Part shown: positions 1 through 9,605 of the stretch, piece by piece
Numbering within the stretch: the stretch's first letter is position 1
Layout: every line of letters begins with the position of its first letter
Assembly: GCA_032433595.1 (NCBI GenBank)
Contig: JASWJB010000350.1
Coordinates: 30,001-43,199, forward strand
Length of the DNA stretch: 13,199 bases
Direction: 5' to 3'
Source of the DNA: Conoideocrella luteorostrata
Taxonomy: Eukaryota; Ascomycota; Sordariomycetes; Hypocreales; Clavicipitaceae
Notes under the pieces: model-generated
Told to the model about the DNA's origin: nothing
What the model saw: only the letters and a program-made list of their open reading frames with translations
The model's database searches: none
Program-made: the position numbers and the translations under genes

Positions 1-204
1 ACATCTGTTCCAATCTTTGGCACGCCGGCAGTCTCTAAGAATTGACAGTAGCAACAGCGCCGTCCCGACAGCCTTCCCTGAGAGCCAGAGCGAGCCCCTG
101 CAGAGTCCCTTGTTTGCGCTCACTCCGCGACACCTCATCACGCCATCTCTCGCCAGCCGCGCCCAAACAGTCAAACGAGCTTCCGCATCCCGAAATCGCT
201 CACC
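1..204 (+). promoter_or_regulatory. Upstream and 5' leader region of the copper transporter
   Basis: This stretch is C-rich and pyrimidine-biased (for example 64-170), as fungal leaders often are, and has no ATG before 205, so the 205 start is unambiguous if transcription begins here. The distal promoter lies outside the window. I see no convincing TATA box or copper-response element. Confidence 0.45.
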
Positions 205-1024
205 ATGAACCACGCAGGCATGGACCACGCCGCCATGGGCCACGGCGATATGGACCACGGCGGTCACGGCGGTATGGACGATATGTGCAGCATGAGCGTA
301 CGTACTCACTTGCAGCCCGCTCACCACCAAACTGCGACCTGGCGTCGCAACGCACGCGCATCGCTGCTAACGACGCACCTAGATGCTCTTCACGTGGGAC
401 ACAAAGAACCTCTGTATTGTATTCCGGCAGTGGCACATACGCTCTACTGTCGGCCTGGTTTTCTCTCTCATTGCTGTTGTCCTGCTCGCCATGGGATATG
501 AAGCTCTACGTGCTTTGTCACGGAAGTACGAACACAGCATCAACAATCGCATAACTACCATGCCCCGTAAGTGCACGTGCCTCGTCTCTTGTCTTAACAT
601 CACAAAGGCATCATTCAAAGCTTGTTGATTTTCATTGCGTCTCATTTCCCCTTTGCCATGGGATCTGTGCCAATGCTAAGACTTTTTCCCCTTTGGGATG
701 TGTGTTAAGACGATGAACCTCATACTGAGACAACACCGTTCCTCGCGCCAGGACAAAACCAGCAGAGTGCCAGCAAACGTGGACACGTAGTGAAATCCGT
801 ATTTTACGGGATTCAGAACTTTTACGCCTTTATGCTCATGTAAGTTGGGTGAGAAGGATCCGTTTGCGGGAGGACTGGCTGGCTGACCATACGTCGCTTG
901 ACGCAGGCTCGTATTCATGACTTATAACGGTTGGGTAATGATTGCGGTTTCCCTCGGCGCTTTCCTTGGCTATCTCGTTTTTGGCCACACTACTTCCTCC
1001 ACCAAGGATAATGCGTGCCACTAG
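205..1024 (+). CDS. ctr2: CTR-family copper transporter (Ctr2-like), 4 exons
   Basis: Predicted exons are 205-297, 383-566, 710-839 and 907-1024, joining in frame to 174 aa. All introns are GT-AG (298-382 GTACGT with a CTAAC branch site, 567-709 GTAAGT, 840-906 GTAAGT). The first 31 residues are a Met/His-rich metal-binding tail with MDH repeats. Exon 2 opens with FTWDTKNLCIVFRQWHIR, typical of fungal CTR proteins, then TM1 (about 54-73). TM2 carries the MxxxM copper-selectivity motif (M136-M140) and TM3 the GxxxG packing motif (G153-G157). The protein ends in Cys-His, as CTR tails often do. The family forms trimeric pores moving Cu(I) into the cytosol from outside or from the vacuole. A vacuolar Ctr2-type role is my inference from overall resemblance, and the symbol is less certain than the family. 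ATG 205 is the first ATG in the window and has A at -3 (CACCATG). Confidence 0.93.
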
Positions 1025-1302
1025 CTGCGAGAAGAACTTCTTAGTCGAGCAAACCTTGGTTGACCAACGGAATCACTGCCATGGTCATATGATTTTATCC
1101 ACAAACTTTACAGCTACAAGCTATAGATTTATCTCATTGGGATCTAGTGCAGATTTTGCCACCGGACTTGAAAGTATTGGAGACATTTCATTATAGTATC
1201 GAATGCATACATACGCAACTGTCCTTCATACCGTCGTGACCTTGTGAGGTTTTTATGTACACTCGTGCCTATCTCTAAACTATATCTGCGGCTTCATCCA
1301 GC

Positions 1303-3219
1303 TCACATCTTGGCTGGCTCGCTGCTCGCTGGCTTTTTAGGCTCCCCCACCTCTTGGAACACACCCTCCTCCTGAGCCCTCAAAATGATGTCGTAGTCAC
1401 CAAAGGTCTCGTTGTGCTCGATCTCAGGCTCCTCGCCGTACGCAATACGGGCCGCGTCCACCAAGAGCCGGCCAGTCATGCCCCAAACCTTGAACCGGCC
1501 CTCCTGCTCTTGCTGTTCCTCCAACGCTTCACCCATATTCCCCTGAACACTGGCTCGTCGAGGTTTAGCCACCCTCTGGTTGTTCACGGGAACGTAGAAA
1601 TTGTGTATCCGCCAGGGCAAGTCTTTCCATGACATCCAGGCGCCTTCATACCACGGCCCGGGAGGCAAATCCTGGCCAGGTCTAGGTGGCAAGTCATTCG
1701 GCTTGAGGAAGTTGTAGAACGGGGCGCTAAAAACGGCAGCGACCTCTCTGGCATCCAGTCTCGGTATTAACGACTCTTCCACGAGAGGGCTCGGGGAGTC
1801 GGCATTCATCTTGTCTGCGTGGAGGAAGGCCACGCAGGGAGTGACGACGAGATGGGTTCTCGCCAGAGAAGGAGGCAGATAGCACAAAGGCTCTATACGG
1901 AATGGTTTGGGGAGTCTCAGGTCGTCCATGGGAAGGCCAATCTCTTCAAAGGCCTCCCGTCGAGCAATTTGATCTGCGTTTCGGTCAGCGTTTTATCCGT
2001 ATATTTCACAGTCGTGCCATTTTTGTGTGTGTCCTCCTTTTGTGTCCTTCCCTTTCGTCTCTATTCCTCTTCTTTTCTAGAGGGTAGCCATTGGGCTTCA
2101 ACCCAAATTCATTGGAACACGCCAAATTTGATCTACAACTTGAAGTAAAAGAAAAAAAAGGGGGGGGAAGAAAGGGCAGGTTGAAAATATGATGAGAAAA
2201 TAGTTGCATATAACACTTACACGGCGTTTCCTCACAACTGTCAGCCTTGCCCCCCGGCAGCGCGGCATGTCCGGAAAAGCTCCTCAGCGACGCGGCCCGC
2301 ATGGTGATTACGACACGCAAGTCGCCCCAGCGGTCGGCGTAGAGAAGCACCAGGACAGCGGCGCGCTTGCGGGCGGGTAGAGTATCCCATATGGGGAAGG
2401 GGGGAGGCTTGTAGGCGCGGAGGCGGTTGAGAGCGGCCTGTCCGATATGGTGAGCGAGAGCCATGAGACATGGATACATGATACATGGGGCGCGGCGGGG
2501 TGTGAATACGGCATACGGAGTTGAGAAATTGGTATGTTTGGGGCGGGGCACCATATACGCCATGCCATGGTGTTGTGTATAAAGAGGGATATCAATGAAT
2601 GATGAGAGGGGTTGGGCAGTTAACCCATAAAGACAACAGACCAAGGAAAGAAAAAACATACCAGTGAAAAAGGATTCAGTCCCGCCATTGTAGATGCATC
2701 GTAATACAGGGACTCTTGGAATGGGACCCTTTCGACAGCTACGCCGAGGAGCTCTGCAAGCTCCTGCTCCTGTTCCTGTTCTTGGTTGTCTAGGTCTTGA
2801 TGCTGGGCGAGAGGACGTTGGAGGTGGTTGTGGAGGTTGTCGTCGGTGAGCTCCTCGCTGTGGTTAGGCTGCAGCGCAGCCGAGGCCCGCGTGAGCTCGT
2901 GCCGGAGATCGGCGACGTCACTCTCGCTCTCGGTGTTGGGGAGCGCCAACGAGCTGCCTGCGTGCGTTTCTGAGTCGGGCGGTGCGGAGGAAGGAGCGGC
3001 ACCGGCACCGGCGCAGGCAGCAGCGTGCAGGTCGGAGGGGTTTGTGCTGAGGGGTTTTAGCTGGGAGGCGTCCCAGCTGAGAGGGGTGTTTGTGCCGGTA
3101 TTTGCGTCTGCGTCTGTGTCTATGCCTGTACCTGTGGCAGATGGGGTGTTTGTGCTATTGACGATATTGCGGACGACGGGATTCTCTGGAGGCTGTGACA
3201 GGGAGGCAGCTGCTGGCAT
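1303..3219 (-). CDS. PCD1: Nudix coenzyme A diphosphatase, Pcd1-like, 3 exons
   Basis: Predicted exons (minus strand) are 3219-2662, 2437-2221 and 1973-1303, joining in frame to 481 aa. Introns are 2661-2438 (GTATGT...CAG) and 2220-1974 (GTAAGT...CAG, CTGAC branch site). The exon 1/2 join reads LNPFSLAALNRLRAYKPP. Residues about 228-247 match the CoA-diphosphatase (UPF0035-type) signature, MRAASLRSFSGHAALPGG. The Nudix box follows (GGKAD at 248-252, REAFEEIGL at 264-272); codon 259 is completed across intron 2. Spacing between its glycine and the REUxEE core is one residue longer than the textbook box, which I recall is also true of yeast Pcd1. The family hydrolyses CoA, and oxidised CoA, to 3',5'-ADP and phosphopantetheine in peroxisomes. 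The protein ends in AKM, which fits a PTS1. Residues 1-177 are low-complexity, acidic and Gln/Glu-rich; a second start at 2688 (MAGLNPFSL) would give 304 aa, nearer the usual size. Family assignment is firm, the start is not. Confidence 0.9.
1974..2220 (-). other. Intron 2 of PCD1, interrupting the Nudix box
   Basis: The donor is GTAAGT directly after ACGCCGT and the acceptor is ACGCAG just before ATCAAATTG. Removing it restores the Nudix helix (EETP-YQIARREAFEEIG). At 247 bp it is long for a filamentous ascomycete intron. It contains a run of A then G on the plus strand (about 2149-2168), which is a T/C-rich tract in the transcript. Confidence 0.85.
2438..2661 (-). other. Intron 1 of PCD1
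   Basis: The donor is GTATGT after TTTTCACTG and the acceptor is GGACAG before GCCGCTCTC, phase 0 on both sides. Reading through would add an unconserved stretch, whereas splicing gives the expected Pcd1 N-terminal helix followed by RAYKPPPFP. The 224-bp intron also holds a TACGGAGT match (2514-2521). Confidence 0.75.
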
Positions 3220-3512
3220 GGCGGGCGGGCTGTCGTGGGCGGTGGTCTGGTCTGGTGGCGTGGAGGGAGGGGCTGAGGTTCAGCTCAACGCGAAGGCGAC
3301 TGGAGTGGGTGAGCGAGCGAGCTACGGTCGTCGATTGCGAGAACAGAGCAGCCGGGTGTGATTCGTGCTTCGTAGTGTTTTGATTTGTTGATTTGTGGTT
3401 GCCATCCGGGCCGCCGGTGGTGTTCAATAGAGAGACAGACATCCGTCGTAGCATGGGAGTGACGCAGACGGCGGATTGCGCAGAGGCATGTCAGCTCGCT
3501 GCCCGTAGTACC

Positions 3513-3530
3513 CACTAACTAACTAACTAG
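3513..3530. repeat. Short CTAA tandem repeat
   Basis: The sequence CACTAACTAACTAACTAG shows four consecutive CTAA/CTAG units upstream of PCD1. A related run of TTAGTT/TAGTTA units lies upstream of ERD1 at 11585-11607. Confidence 0.8.
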
Positions 3531-3718
3531 TTACCGTGTTGAAGCACTCGGCCGTCACAACACGGGGAGAGAGAGGGACGGACACGATGAGCCTCGCAGT
3601 CTTCATATCCCACCCGACGCAGCGCCAAAGTAGTAAATTCGCTGCAAAATCAAAACTCTCCCGCAGAACCGGATTATTCGCTGCTCGCATTACCGCCTCG
3701 GAAAAAAGTCAAGACGTA

Positions 3719-3727
3719 TACTCCGTA
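3719..3727 (+). repeat. TACTCCGTA motif, intergenic
   Basis: Exact 9-mer, continuing as TACTCCGTACGTAT. Member of the dispersed motif set described in the findings. Confidence 0.7.
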
Positions 3728-4222
3728 CGTATGCAAGTACGTGTGTGTGCAATCATGCACCATCCCAAATAAACGTAGTATCCAGCATCAAAAAGCCTGT
3801 CCGGCACATCGCCCGCCCCCCATGTTTTCCCCCACATACCACATGTAACTGTGCCGTCGCTCGCCGAGTTGAAACCAGCCTGCACATGCAGATATTTGCC
3901 GCGCTAGCAGACCACTGCCCTAAACCATCAGACTTGCCGCTAAGCCTGGGTGAGATGATGGGGATGGGTAAGGGCGGTAGTTCATTATGTAGTCTCTTAC
4001 CTGGGATGGTCCGAGGAAGGAAGTATCACCACTATTATATCCTAGCTTGGGAAAAGGCCGTCAATTTGTCCGCTCGGGCTTTTGTGAGCTTTTGTGAATG
4101 CCATCACTACGAAACGTCATGTATAATAGACCTCCACTTGACATGATTAAACTAAGGAGCAGGACCCAGGAAATGTGTTTAGCAACCACGCGCGTTCGTC
4201 GTCCCTTGTGATTGCTACCGCA

Positions 4223-4238
4223 TACTCCGTACGGAGTA
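4223..4238. repeat. Perfect 16-bp palindrome TACTCCGTACGGAGTA
   Basis: Two oppositely oriented copies of TACTCCGTA overlap by two bases and give an exact inverted repeat. It is followed by ACTACTTAG; the ten-base word AACTACTTAG (4238-4247) recurs at 11579-11588 beside another copy of the motif. Confidence 0.9.
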
Positions 4239-5006
4239 ACTACTTAGCGGGCCAATGATCCCAGAATCCCAATGCCTCCCCAATGAGCGCACCCAGTCAC
4301 TCGCAACATCACCATTACGTCGACATAGTAATAAACTCCCGTTATTTCATGAGGCAGGAGGAACAATGTAACCTACATTCCATCGCACAACGCGGGCAAG
4401 CCGCCCAATCTGGAGAAACCGTCGAGACCCTCTCAAGCGGATCTTGTGGCGGTGGGGCTTCCCCAACTTCGTACCAGCCAAACCAGAAATAAACTCCCCA
4501 TCATGTGAGAGATCTCAACGCCTTCCTTCCATTTCCATCTACCCCAACTTTTTATACGGATGCGGGGAATATACATCGTTACATACACACTCACACGCCC
4601 GCACATCCGGTCCGAGCCACCCTAGTTCGGCATCGCAAACATTCACAAGTTATCACAAGCGGGCGTGGCCACTTTATTGCTGTGTGTCTCAATTGTTTAT
4701 CCTGGCCGAGTCATCGTCATCTCAACACATGAAAACAAGAACAAAAAATTGGTTGCTGTGGAGCAGGTCGCGTCATACCACCGCATGTGGACGACGTCGT
4801 TAAAGGACAGAATAAAAAAAAAATCCAAGTATCAGCTCTCTCACCAACTCCAGATGCACCTGAAACAGTAAATCAAAGACTCCCATTGCTATCCTTCCTT
4901 GCCTTTGCCATTGGGGGGAATAATAATGATAATAAAAACAATGCTCGTCACGAGGTCGTAGCCTTCTAGAGAAATCTGCTAAAAGAGAGACATACATGTT
5001 TGCAAC

Positions 5007-6464
5007 TCAAAGAAATCTTGGGGGAGAAAACACCAACTCTTCTGGAATCATGGCGAAATTCTTTCTAAATTCTTCCTTTCTCTCTTCCCTTCGCTTCGCC
5101 GCCTTCTCCATCTTGATCTGCTTCGCTCTCTCCTGGGCACGACTGTTGAGTGATTCTCGCTGATCGCCTGCCTTCGTCCATGTGGCTGGTCGATCTGTGC
5201 TCATACGGTAGGCACTCGATGTTCGTCTTTGACTCTTGTTTTCCTCACTGCTTCTATGTGCGAACCAGTCTTTCAAGTTGGACATGGCAGGGGTCTCCTC
5301 CTCGTCTGTGTCGCTGTCCCATGCGCTCTTCAGAGGTGGGGCCGGCGGTGGCCGTGGAGGAGCGACGTCAATGGGCAGTCTAGGGGTAGTAGGTGCTGAG
5401 TACGCTGGACCTGCGACGAAGTCTGCTGATGACGGTTGTCGTTGTTGCTTAGGCGAGTCCTTGTGGGTACTTGCGGGTATGGACGATGGTGCCGAGGTAT
5501 CAACGACGTCGGGGCGGTCACGGCGGCGAGAGAATCGTGTGGCGGCTGAAAAAGCTAAGCTGAGAGATGACCTCTTTTTCTTGGGTGGTGTAACTGTGGA
5601 AATGGCACTGTCTGCGCTGAGTTGTCGAGAGTGCCTGCTCGCAAGATTGGCCGTGAAGCGGTGGTATTCTCCCGCAGCTCCAATATCGCTAAACTGACCA
5701 TACGCTGGTTGCCAAGGGCGAACTGAATCGTCGTCCAGGCGCAGCTGTGGAAAGGATTCGCTCAGACCGTCAAATGCTTGTTCGCTTCCATCCGTCATTG
5801 GTTTGTGTATGTTCAGAGGCGCCGGTATAGCGTCCGACTCCGGAGACATGGGTCCCCATGAGCTTCCTCTACTAGAAGATCCATTGCTATCTGCCTCCAA
5901 CACGGGTACAAGATGGTAGTCTGGAGCTCCAAAATCTTCCATTCGCGGATCGGACCTGGTAGAAGATGAGTCCGAGGCACCGCTCCCAGAACGAGCTGAG
6001 CGATGATCCATCACGTCCACGTCTAGTCCTGTAAGCTGGTAAACTTTCTGGGAGGATCGACGAACTGGCCGTGCCGACAGATTGCAGCTACTCCTCTGCG
6101 GAGGAGTCGCTTTAGGTGAGGATGCAGCAGCCATGGGACCAAGATGTTGCAAAGTACATGGCGGAAAGTCATTTCTGGGAACGCTGCTCTGAGTACCGGA
6201 AAGTCCTCCTCGCTCAATCATTGCCGAAGAGCCCTCCGAGGTTGTTGTCGCCCTCCGTCTTCGAAAATGAGGTGCCATGGTTGCCAGCGGCGGAGAAGAA
6301 GCTGAAGGTGGTAGAGGCGGCAGCGAACGATTTGCATAAGCGTGAATGAGGGCTGGACTTGAAGCACTGTACTTATGACCACGGCGAAATTGGCGGCTTT
6401 GAGATTTTTGTGGTGGTGGTGGTGGTGGAGGAGATGATGGAGTAGTTGCTGGTGGGTCGTCCAT
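5007..6464 (-). CDS. Disordered Ser/Pro-rich protein of unknown function
   Basis: A single open frame gives 485 aa from ATG 6464, the first ATG after an in-frame TGA near 6540; it has A at -3 and G at +4. I recognise no catalytic domain and no membrane segment. Visible features: polyproline at 12-18 and PPRPPPAPP at 369-377, possible SH3 or profilin ligands; many Ser/Thr-Pro and RxxS sites; a basic KKKRSS at 295-300 that could be a nuclear localisation signal; an acidic patch DSDTDEEE at 383-390; then SNLKDWFAHRSSEE (395-408). A highly charged predicted helix (about 441-470, rich in K, R and E) leads to the C-terminal IPEELVFSPPRF. That tail and KVYQLTGLDVDVMDH (140-154) are the least disorder-like parts and the best candidates for conservation. 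Codon-scale continuity over 1.4 kb supports a real gene. A scaffold or signalling-target role is a guess. Confidence 0.78.
   Translation of the reverse strand: MDDPPATTPSSPPPPPPPQKSQSRQFRRGHKYSASSPALIHAYANRSLPPLPPSASSPPLATMAPHFRRRRATTTSEGSSAMIERGGLSGTQSSVPRNDFPPCTLQHLGPMAAASSPKATPPQRSSCNLSARPVRRSSQKVYQLTGLDVDVMDHRSARSGSGASDSSSTRSDPRMEDFGAPDYHLVPVLEADSNGSSSRGSSWGPMSPESDAIPAPLNIHKPMTDGSEQAFDGLSESFPQLRLDDDSVRPWQPAYGQFSDIGAAGEYHRFTANLASRHSRQLSADSAISTVTPPKKKRSSLSLAFSAATRFSRRRDRPDVVDTSAPSSIPASTHKDSPKQQRQPSSADFVAGPAYSAPTTPRLPIDVAPPRPPPAPPLKSAWDSDTDEEETPAMSNLKDWFAHRSSEENKSQRRTSSAYRMSTDRPATWTKAGDQRESLNSRAQERAKQIKMEKAAKRREERKEEFRKNFAMIPEELVFSPPRFL
6413..6430. repeat. GGT/CCA trinucleotide repeat inside a coding region
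   Basis: A run of GGT on the plus strand encodes the polyproline tract (residues 12-18) of the Ser/Pro-rich protein. It is likely to vary in length between strains. Confidence 0.85.
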
Positions 6465-7313
6465 CTTGACTCTAGCTACGATGGTAGGTGATGGATGCTG
6501 AGGCAGAAATTTCTGAATCTGCAATAAATAATATCAATGACGCTTCCTATTCAGTCCCGTTCTGCTGTTTAATGCTCCTCCCCGGATAGTTATTCGCATC
6601 AATGCAGGCGACAATGGGATAGAAAATTGTAGTTTGATGATGTGTGTGCCGGCTGCAAGAACAATAGCATTGACAGGTGTAAAGCGTCAAGCGTGATTCA
6701 AACCCGTGCTCAACCCACTTGCTCGTGTGTGAGATAATAATAGAGTTGATGAACACTCGATTCAGTCTCTTTGTCGAAGGCTGAAGCATCCGTCTTGCAG
6801 TTCGAAATCGATATCCGTCATCCAGCCCTAGGTGAGTGTCTGTGCCAAGCCGAAGTCAGGCATACTGTATGCTCAGATAACATTGGCACGTCTCACTCTC
6901 GTCATAATCGGAGGGGATGGACAGGCAGCAAATAGGCACGGCGGGGCGCAAAGCAGGGGAAAGGGAAAAGAGGAGGAAGAGATCAAATGGAAAATGAGGC
7001 GGCGCATGCCAGAGGTAAATAAGACCGCGCGCTTCTCTATAATAAGGCCCGGCGCAGTTACTCGGATCATATGTGTGGTGTGGTGTGTGGCGTGGCGTGT
7101 CCTCTTCCTCTTTCTGACAGCTCTCGGTGCCCTGGCTTGTCGACCGACCTAGGCGGTTGAACCTTGTCATCCAGCTTGCATGAGAGTTTGGCCCCATGCA
7201 TGCTCATGCTCAAGCCCACGCCCATGTCCGGTCCCCATCATCTTCGCAACTCCCGCTTAGTCCATGCAACCGTGCTTGCCATGTTATTAGTGTGTGAATG
7301 GCCGAGGAGTAAC

Positions 7314-7322
7314 TACGGAGTA
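7314..7322 (-). repeat. TACTCCGTA motif (reads TACGGAGTA on plus)
   Basis: Exact match. It sits in GGAGTAACTACGGAGTAA, in which GGAGTAA is directly repeated. Confidence 0.7.
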
Positions 7323-8056
7323 ATCCGCGCTACATTGGGACCTGCGAACGAAACGCCGTAAATATGTGCCCGCCTCAGTGTGTGTGTCCGCCGAGCTGGA
7401 CCTACCAAAATAAGCACATGTCAACTTAAGACCCCAACGCCAGCCCAATAGAATCACGCAGACGGAGAGCCGGAGCATGGTGAAGATGGTGGGAGGTGGT
7501 GTAGGTGGTGTCGCGTCTACACCGTACACAATTTGCCATGATGATTGTGTAGAGGTGCCTAACGCCACCGCCATGCCATGACATGCCATCCCATCTCAGC
7601 CATGATTAATCCAAAGGATGAGGGACCAATGAAGGAATACTCCCCTCCCCCACCCATGTTGTGAACCCTCCTTCGCTCCTTCCCCAGAAGTGAGCCGATT
7701 CCCGCACCAAGGCTGTTGTTACCTTCCGAGATTCGTAGCTGATCGCTCCTGCCGCTGCGCCTGCCTTTGCTCTTTCTTGACTCGGACTGGAGCGTCCCAA
7801 TGCCGGACTTGTCGAGCCTAATTTGCTCTATCAATAGGGCCATCTTTCGCAAGCTTCCCTAGCCTCGCAAGCCCTCTCTTGCCTCTCCACTCCTCGTCTC
7901 CAATCGCCAGCCGTTGACGGCTCCAACTTCTAGTCATTATCGGCCCATCTATCATCATCTTCCACACCAGCAGCTACCTTCATAGTTGAATCATAACGCA
8001 ACCCACCGATGCATGTAAGACCCCCAACGTACCCAAACAGTTCAGTTGGACCGCTG

Positions 8057-8065
8057 TACGGAGTA
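8057..8065 (-). repeat. TACTCCGTA motif (reads TACGGAGTA on plus)
   Basis: Exact match flanked symmetrically as GTACGGAGTAC. It lies in DNA with no supportable gene. Confidence 0.7.
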
Positions 8066-8407
8066 CTTACTGCCAGAATCCCACCGGTGCTATAACTGGC
8101 TCTACAGCGGACAGATCGCACCGCGTCATACCTGCAGAACTTGGCTGAGACCCTTTGGCCGCCGCCCCGTTGTTGACCGCTCACCAATCCGCGCGCACAT
8201 GTGAGACACCATGACCAACTATTAGTGTTCCAGAAGATCGACCAGTTGTCTTCCATGGCCGCCAGCGACGGATTCGCCGGTCCATGAGGGTGGAGAGCCA
8301 GCGCAAGTGCCACAAAGAAGCATCGAATCAGATCAGAGAACAACACACTCTGCCGCCCCGCCCAGATAATGCGCGTTGGGCTCTTTTCAGACGGTTTTGT
8401 ATTACTG

Positions 8408-8423
8408 TACTCTGTACTCCGTA
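8408..8423 (+). repeat. Tandem TACTCTGTA/TACTCCGTA pair
   Basis: One variant (TACTCTGTA, 8408-8416) and one exact copy (8415-8423) overlap by two bases in direct orientation, inside a TGTA-rich stretch flanked on both sides by GTATTAC. Confidence 0.7.
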
Positions 8424-9605
8424 CTGTATTACAAAAGAAAATACGTCAAGAGGCGAACAGCAGAACCAGAGTATTACGGGGTACAGTGTCATTGCTCCCG
8501 GTGGGATAGTAGGAGCTGAATGTGCGCAAAACTTTATCGTAAGCGGTGGGTTCTTCTCAACATCAGTGCCACACATGACGATGGAACGGCACCTCCGAAT
8601 GCTCAATCAGGCGTCGACTAAGACAATTGAGTCATCGTCGCGTCGTACAGGTATTTCCTTTGGAAGGCCCCCAATGAAAGGGCCGCCCCCAAAGACTTGT
8701 TTCATTCGTCTTGCGGCCAACTTTGCGAGAGACTTTGGTCTTACAGGCCAACTGCGGGAGGTTCCGGTCCAGAGAGACTAACAATCCACGGAGGGTGTTG
8801 TAGACCAACCAAACGGCCCGGCACGGATTGAACAGACTGAAACATGTAGTGGTTAATTGCAACTGAGGATACTGTCGGCCCGGCCACGAGCTGTAGGGCA
8901 AAACAACAGTATGGCACGGCACGGACAACTCTGGTTCACGTAAAGGGCTGAACTCTGAGGCTAATATGCGAGACCTACATCGATAGCTCACAGCAGCCGT
9001 AGCCATAAAGTGGATGTAGTCCCAGCTATTAAACGGTCCAACACAAGAGACGCGCTGAAATCAGCCTGGACCTAAACGGGAGCTGGCAAACTTTGTTAAC
9101 TACTAGCGTGCCGTACTTGTCTTTGGAAGCGGAGACATTCAACCTCCCCCCTCCCAAGCTCCGCAGAAGGCCCAGCATCCTAATGCCCGAGTATAGCGTC
9201 GCGTTGGTCATGCGACAATGTGTTTGCCGGTGCAGTTGATGAAGCGGTCAAGGATAGATATTTTTGGCATTTTGGTGGCAGTGCCGTGTGCGATCGATCA
9301 TACGGGCGATACGGTCTCGAACGGCTGGCTAACTATTTACGATACAGAATGCGGGCAAGGCCTAATTCAAGCCTCCAGGCAATCCAAAACCCTCTACCCC
9401 GTATGTCGACCGTGGTTGCCATACCGGCTAATCTACCCGCAAATGCATCACCCTTATATCCCTTTTTTAATTTTATTTTCTATAATAATAACTAACAGTT
9501 TCACTACGTCGAACTGTGCTGTGCTTGATGCATGCTTGTTTTCGTGCCGGCATGTTACAACCATGACTACTCCATATTCATCCATGCATTAAACGCCCTT
9601 GCTTA

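Larger units (their letters stand above)
3220..5006. other. Intergenic region between PCD1 and the Ser/Pro-rich gene
   Basis: No gene is supportable in these 1.8 kb. The right part should hold the 3' UTR of the minus-strand gene ending at 5007 (an AATAAA on the minus strand lies at 4673-4678, weak evidence). The left part should hold the PCD1 promoter and leader, pyrimidine-rich on the minus strand at about 3220-3360. An ATG at 3454 opens a 99-codon minus-strand frame overlapping the PCD1 start out of frame; it would matter only if transcription starts above it. Also present are a CTAA run (3513-3530), an A/T-rich AAT-type stretch (about 4918-4940) and two TACTCCGTA sites. Open frames here are short and resemble no family. 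Confidence 0.6.

Noticed and set aside
112..124. TTTGCGCTCA as a yeast Mac1-type copper-response element for the transporter
   Set aside because: It differs from the TTTGCTCA core by an inserted CG, occurs once, and Mac1-type sites are not established for this lineage.
6465..6524. Extending the Ser/Pro-rich gene 20 codons upstream to 6524
   Set aside because: The upstream end is TTG, not ATG, and an in-frame TGA lies just above; ATG 6464 has a strong context.
6685..6760. Possible tRNA because of GATTCAAACCCG (plus) / GGGTTTGAATC (minus)
   Set aside because: The T-loop lacks properly pairing stems on either strand, no A-box or cloverleaf could be built, and the invariant C of the TTC loop is missing on the minus-strand reading.
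6547..6789. Minus-strand frame just upstream of the Ser/Pro-rich gene as a possible first exon
   Set aside because: Its stop precedes the gene, no donor joins it convincingly to TTATTGCAG, and its translation is not protein-like.
7930..8346. Minus-strand frame with an apparently hydrophobic, signal-peptide-like N-terminus
   Set aside because: The frame begins at TTG, not ATG. The first in-frame ATG comes after the hydrophobic part, and the rest resembles no family.
8284..8781. 165-codon plus-strand frame
   Set aside because: No recognisable domain, mixed composition, stop codons on both sides and no plausible introns; consistent with a chance frame in balanced-GC DNA.
9218..9592. 124-codon plus-strand frame
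   Set aside because: It runs through low-complexity AT-rich and repeat DNA and shows no domain or conserved pattern.
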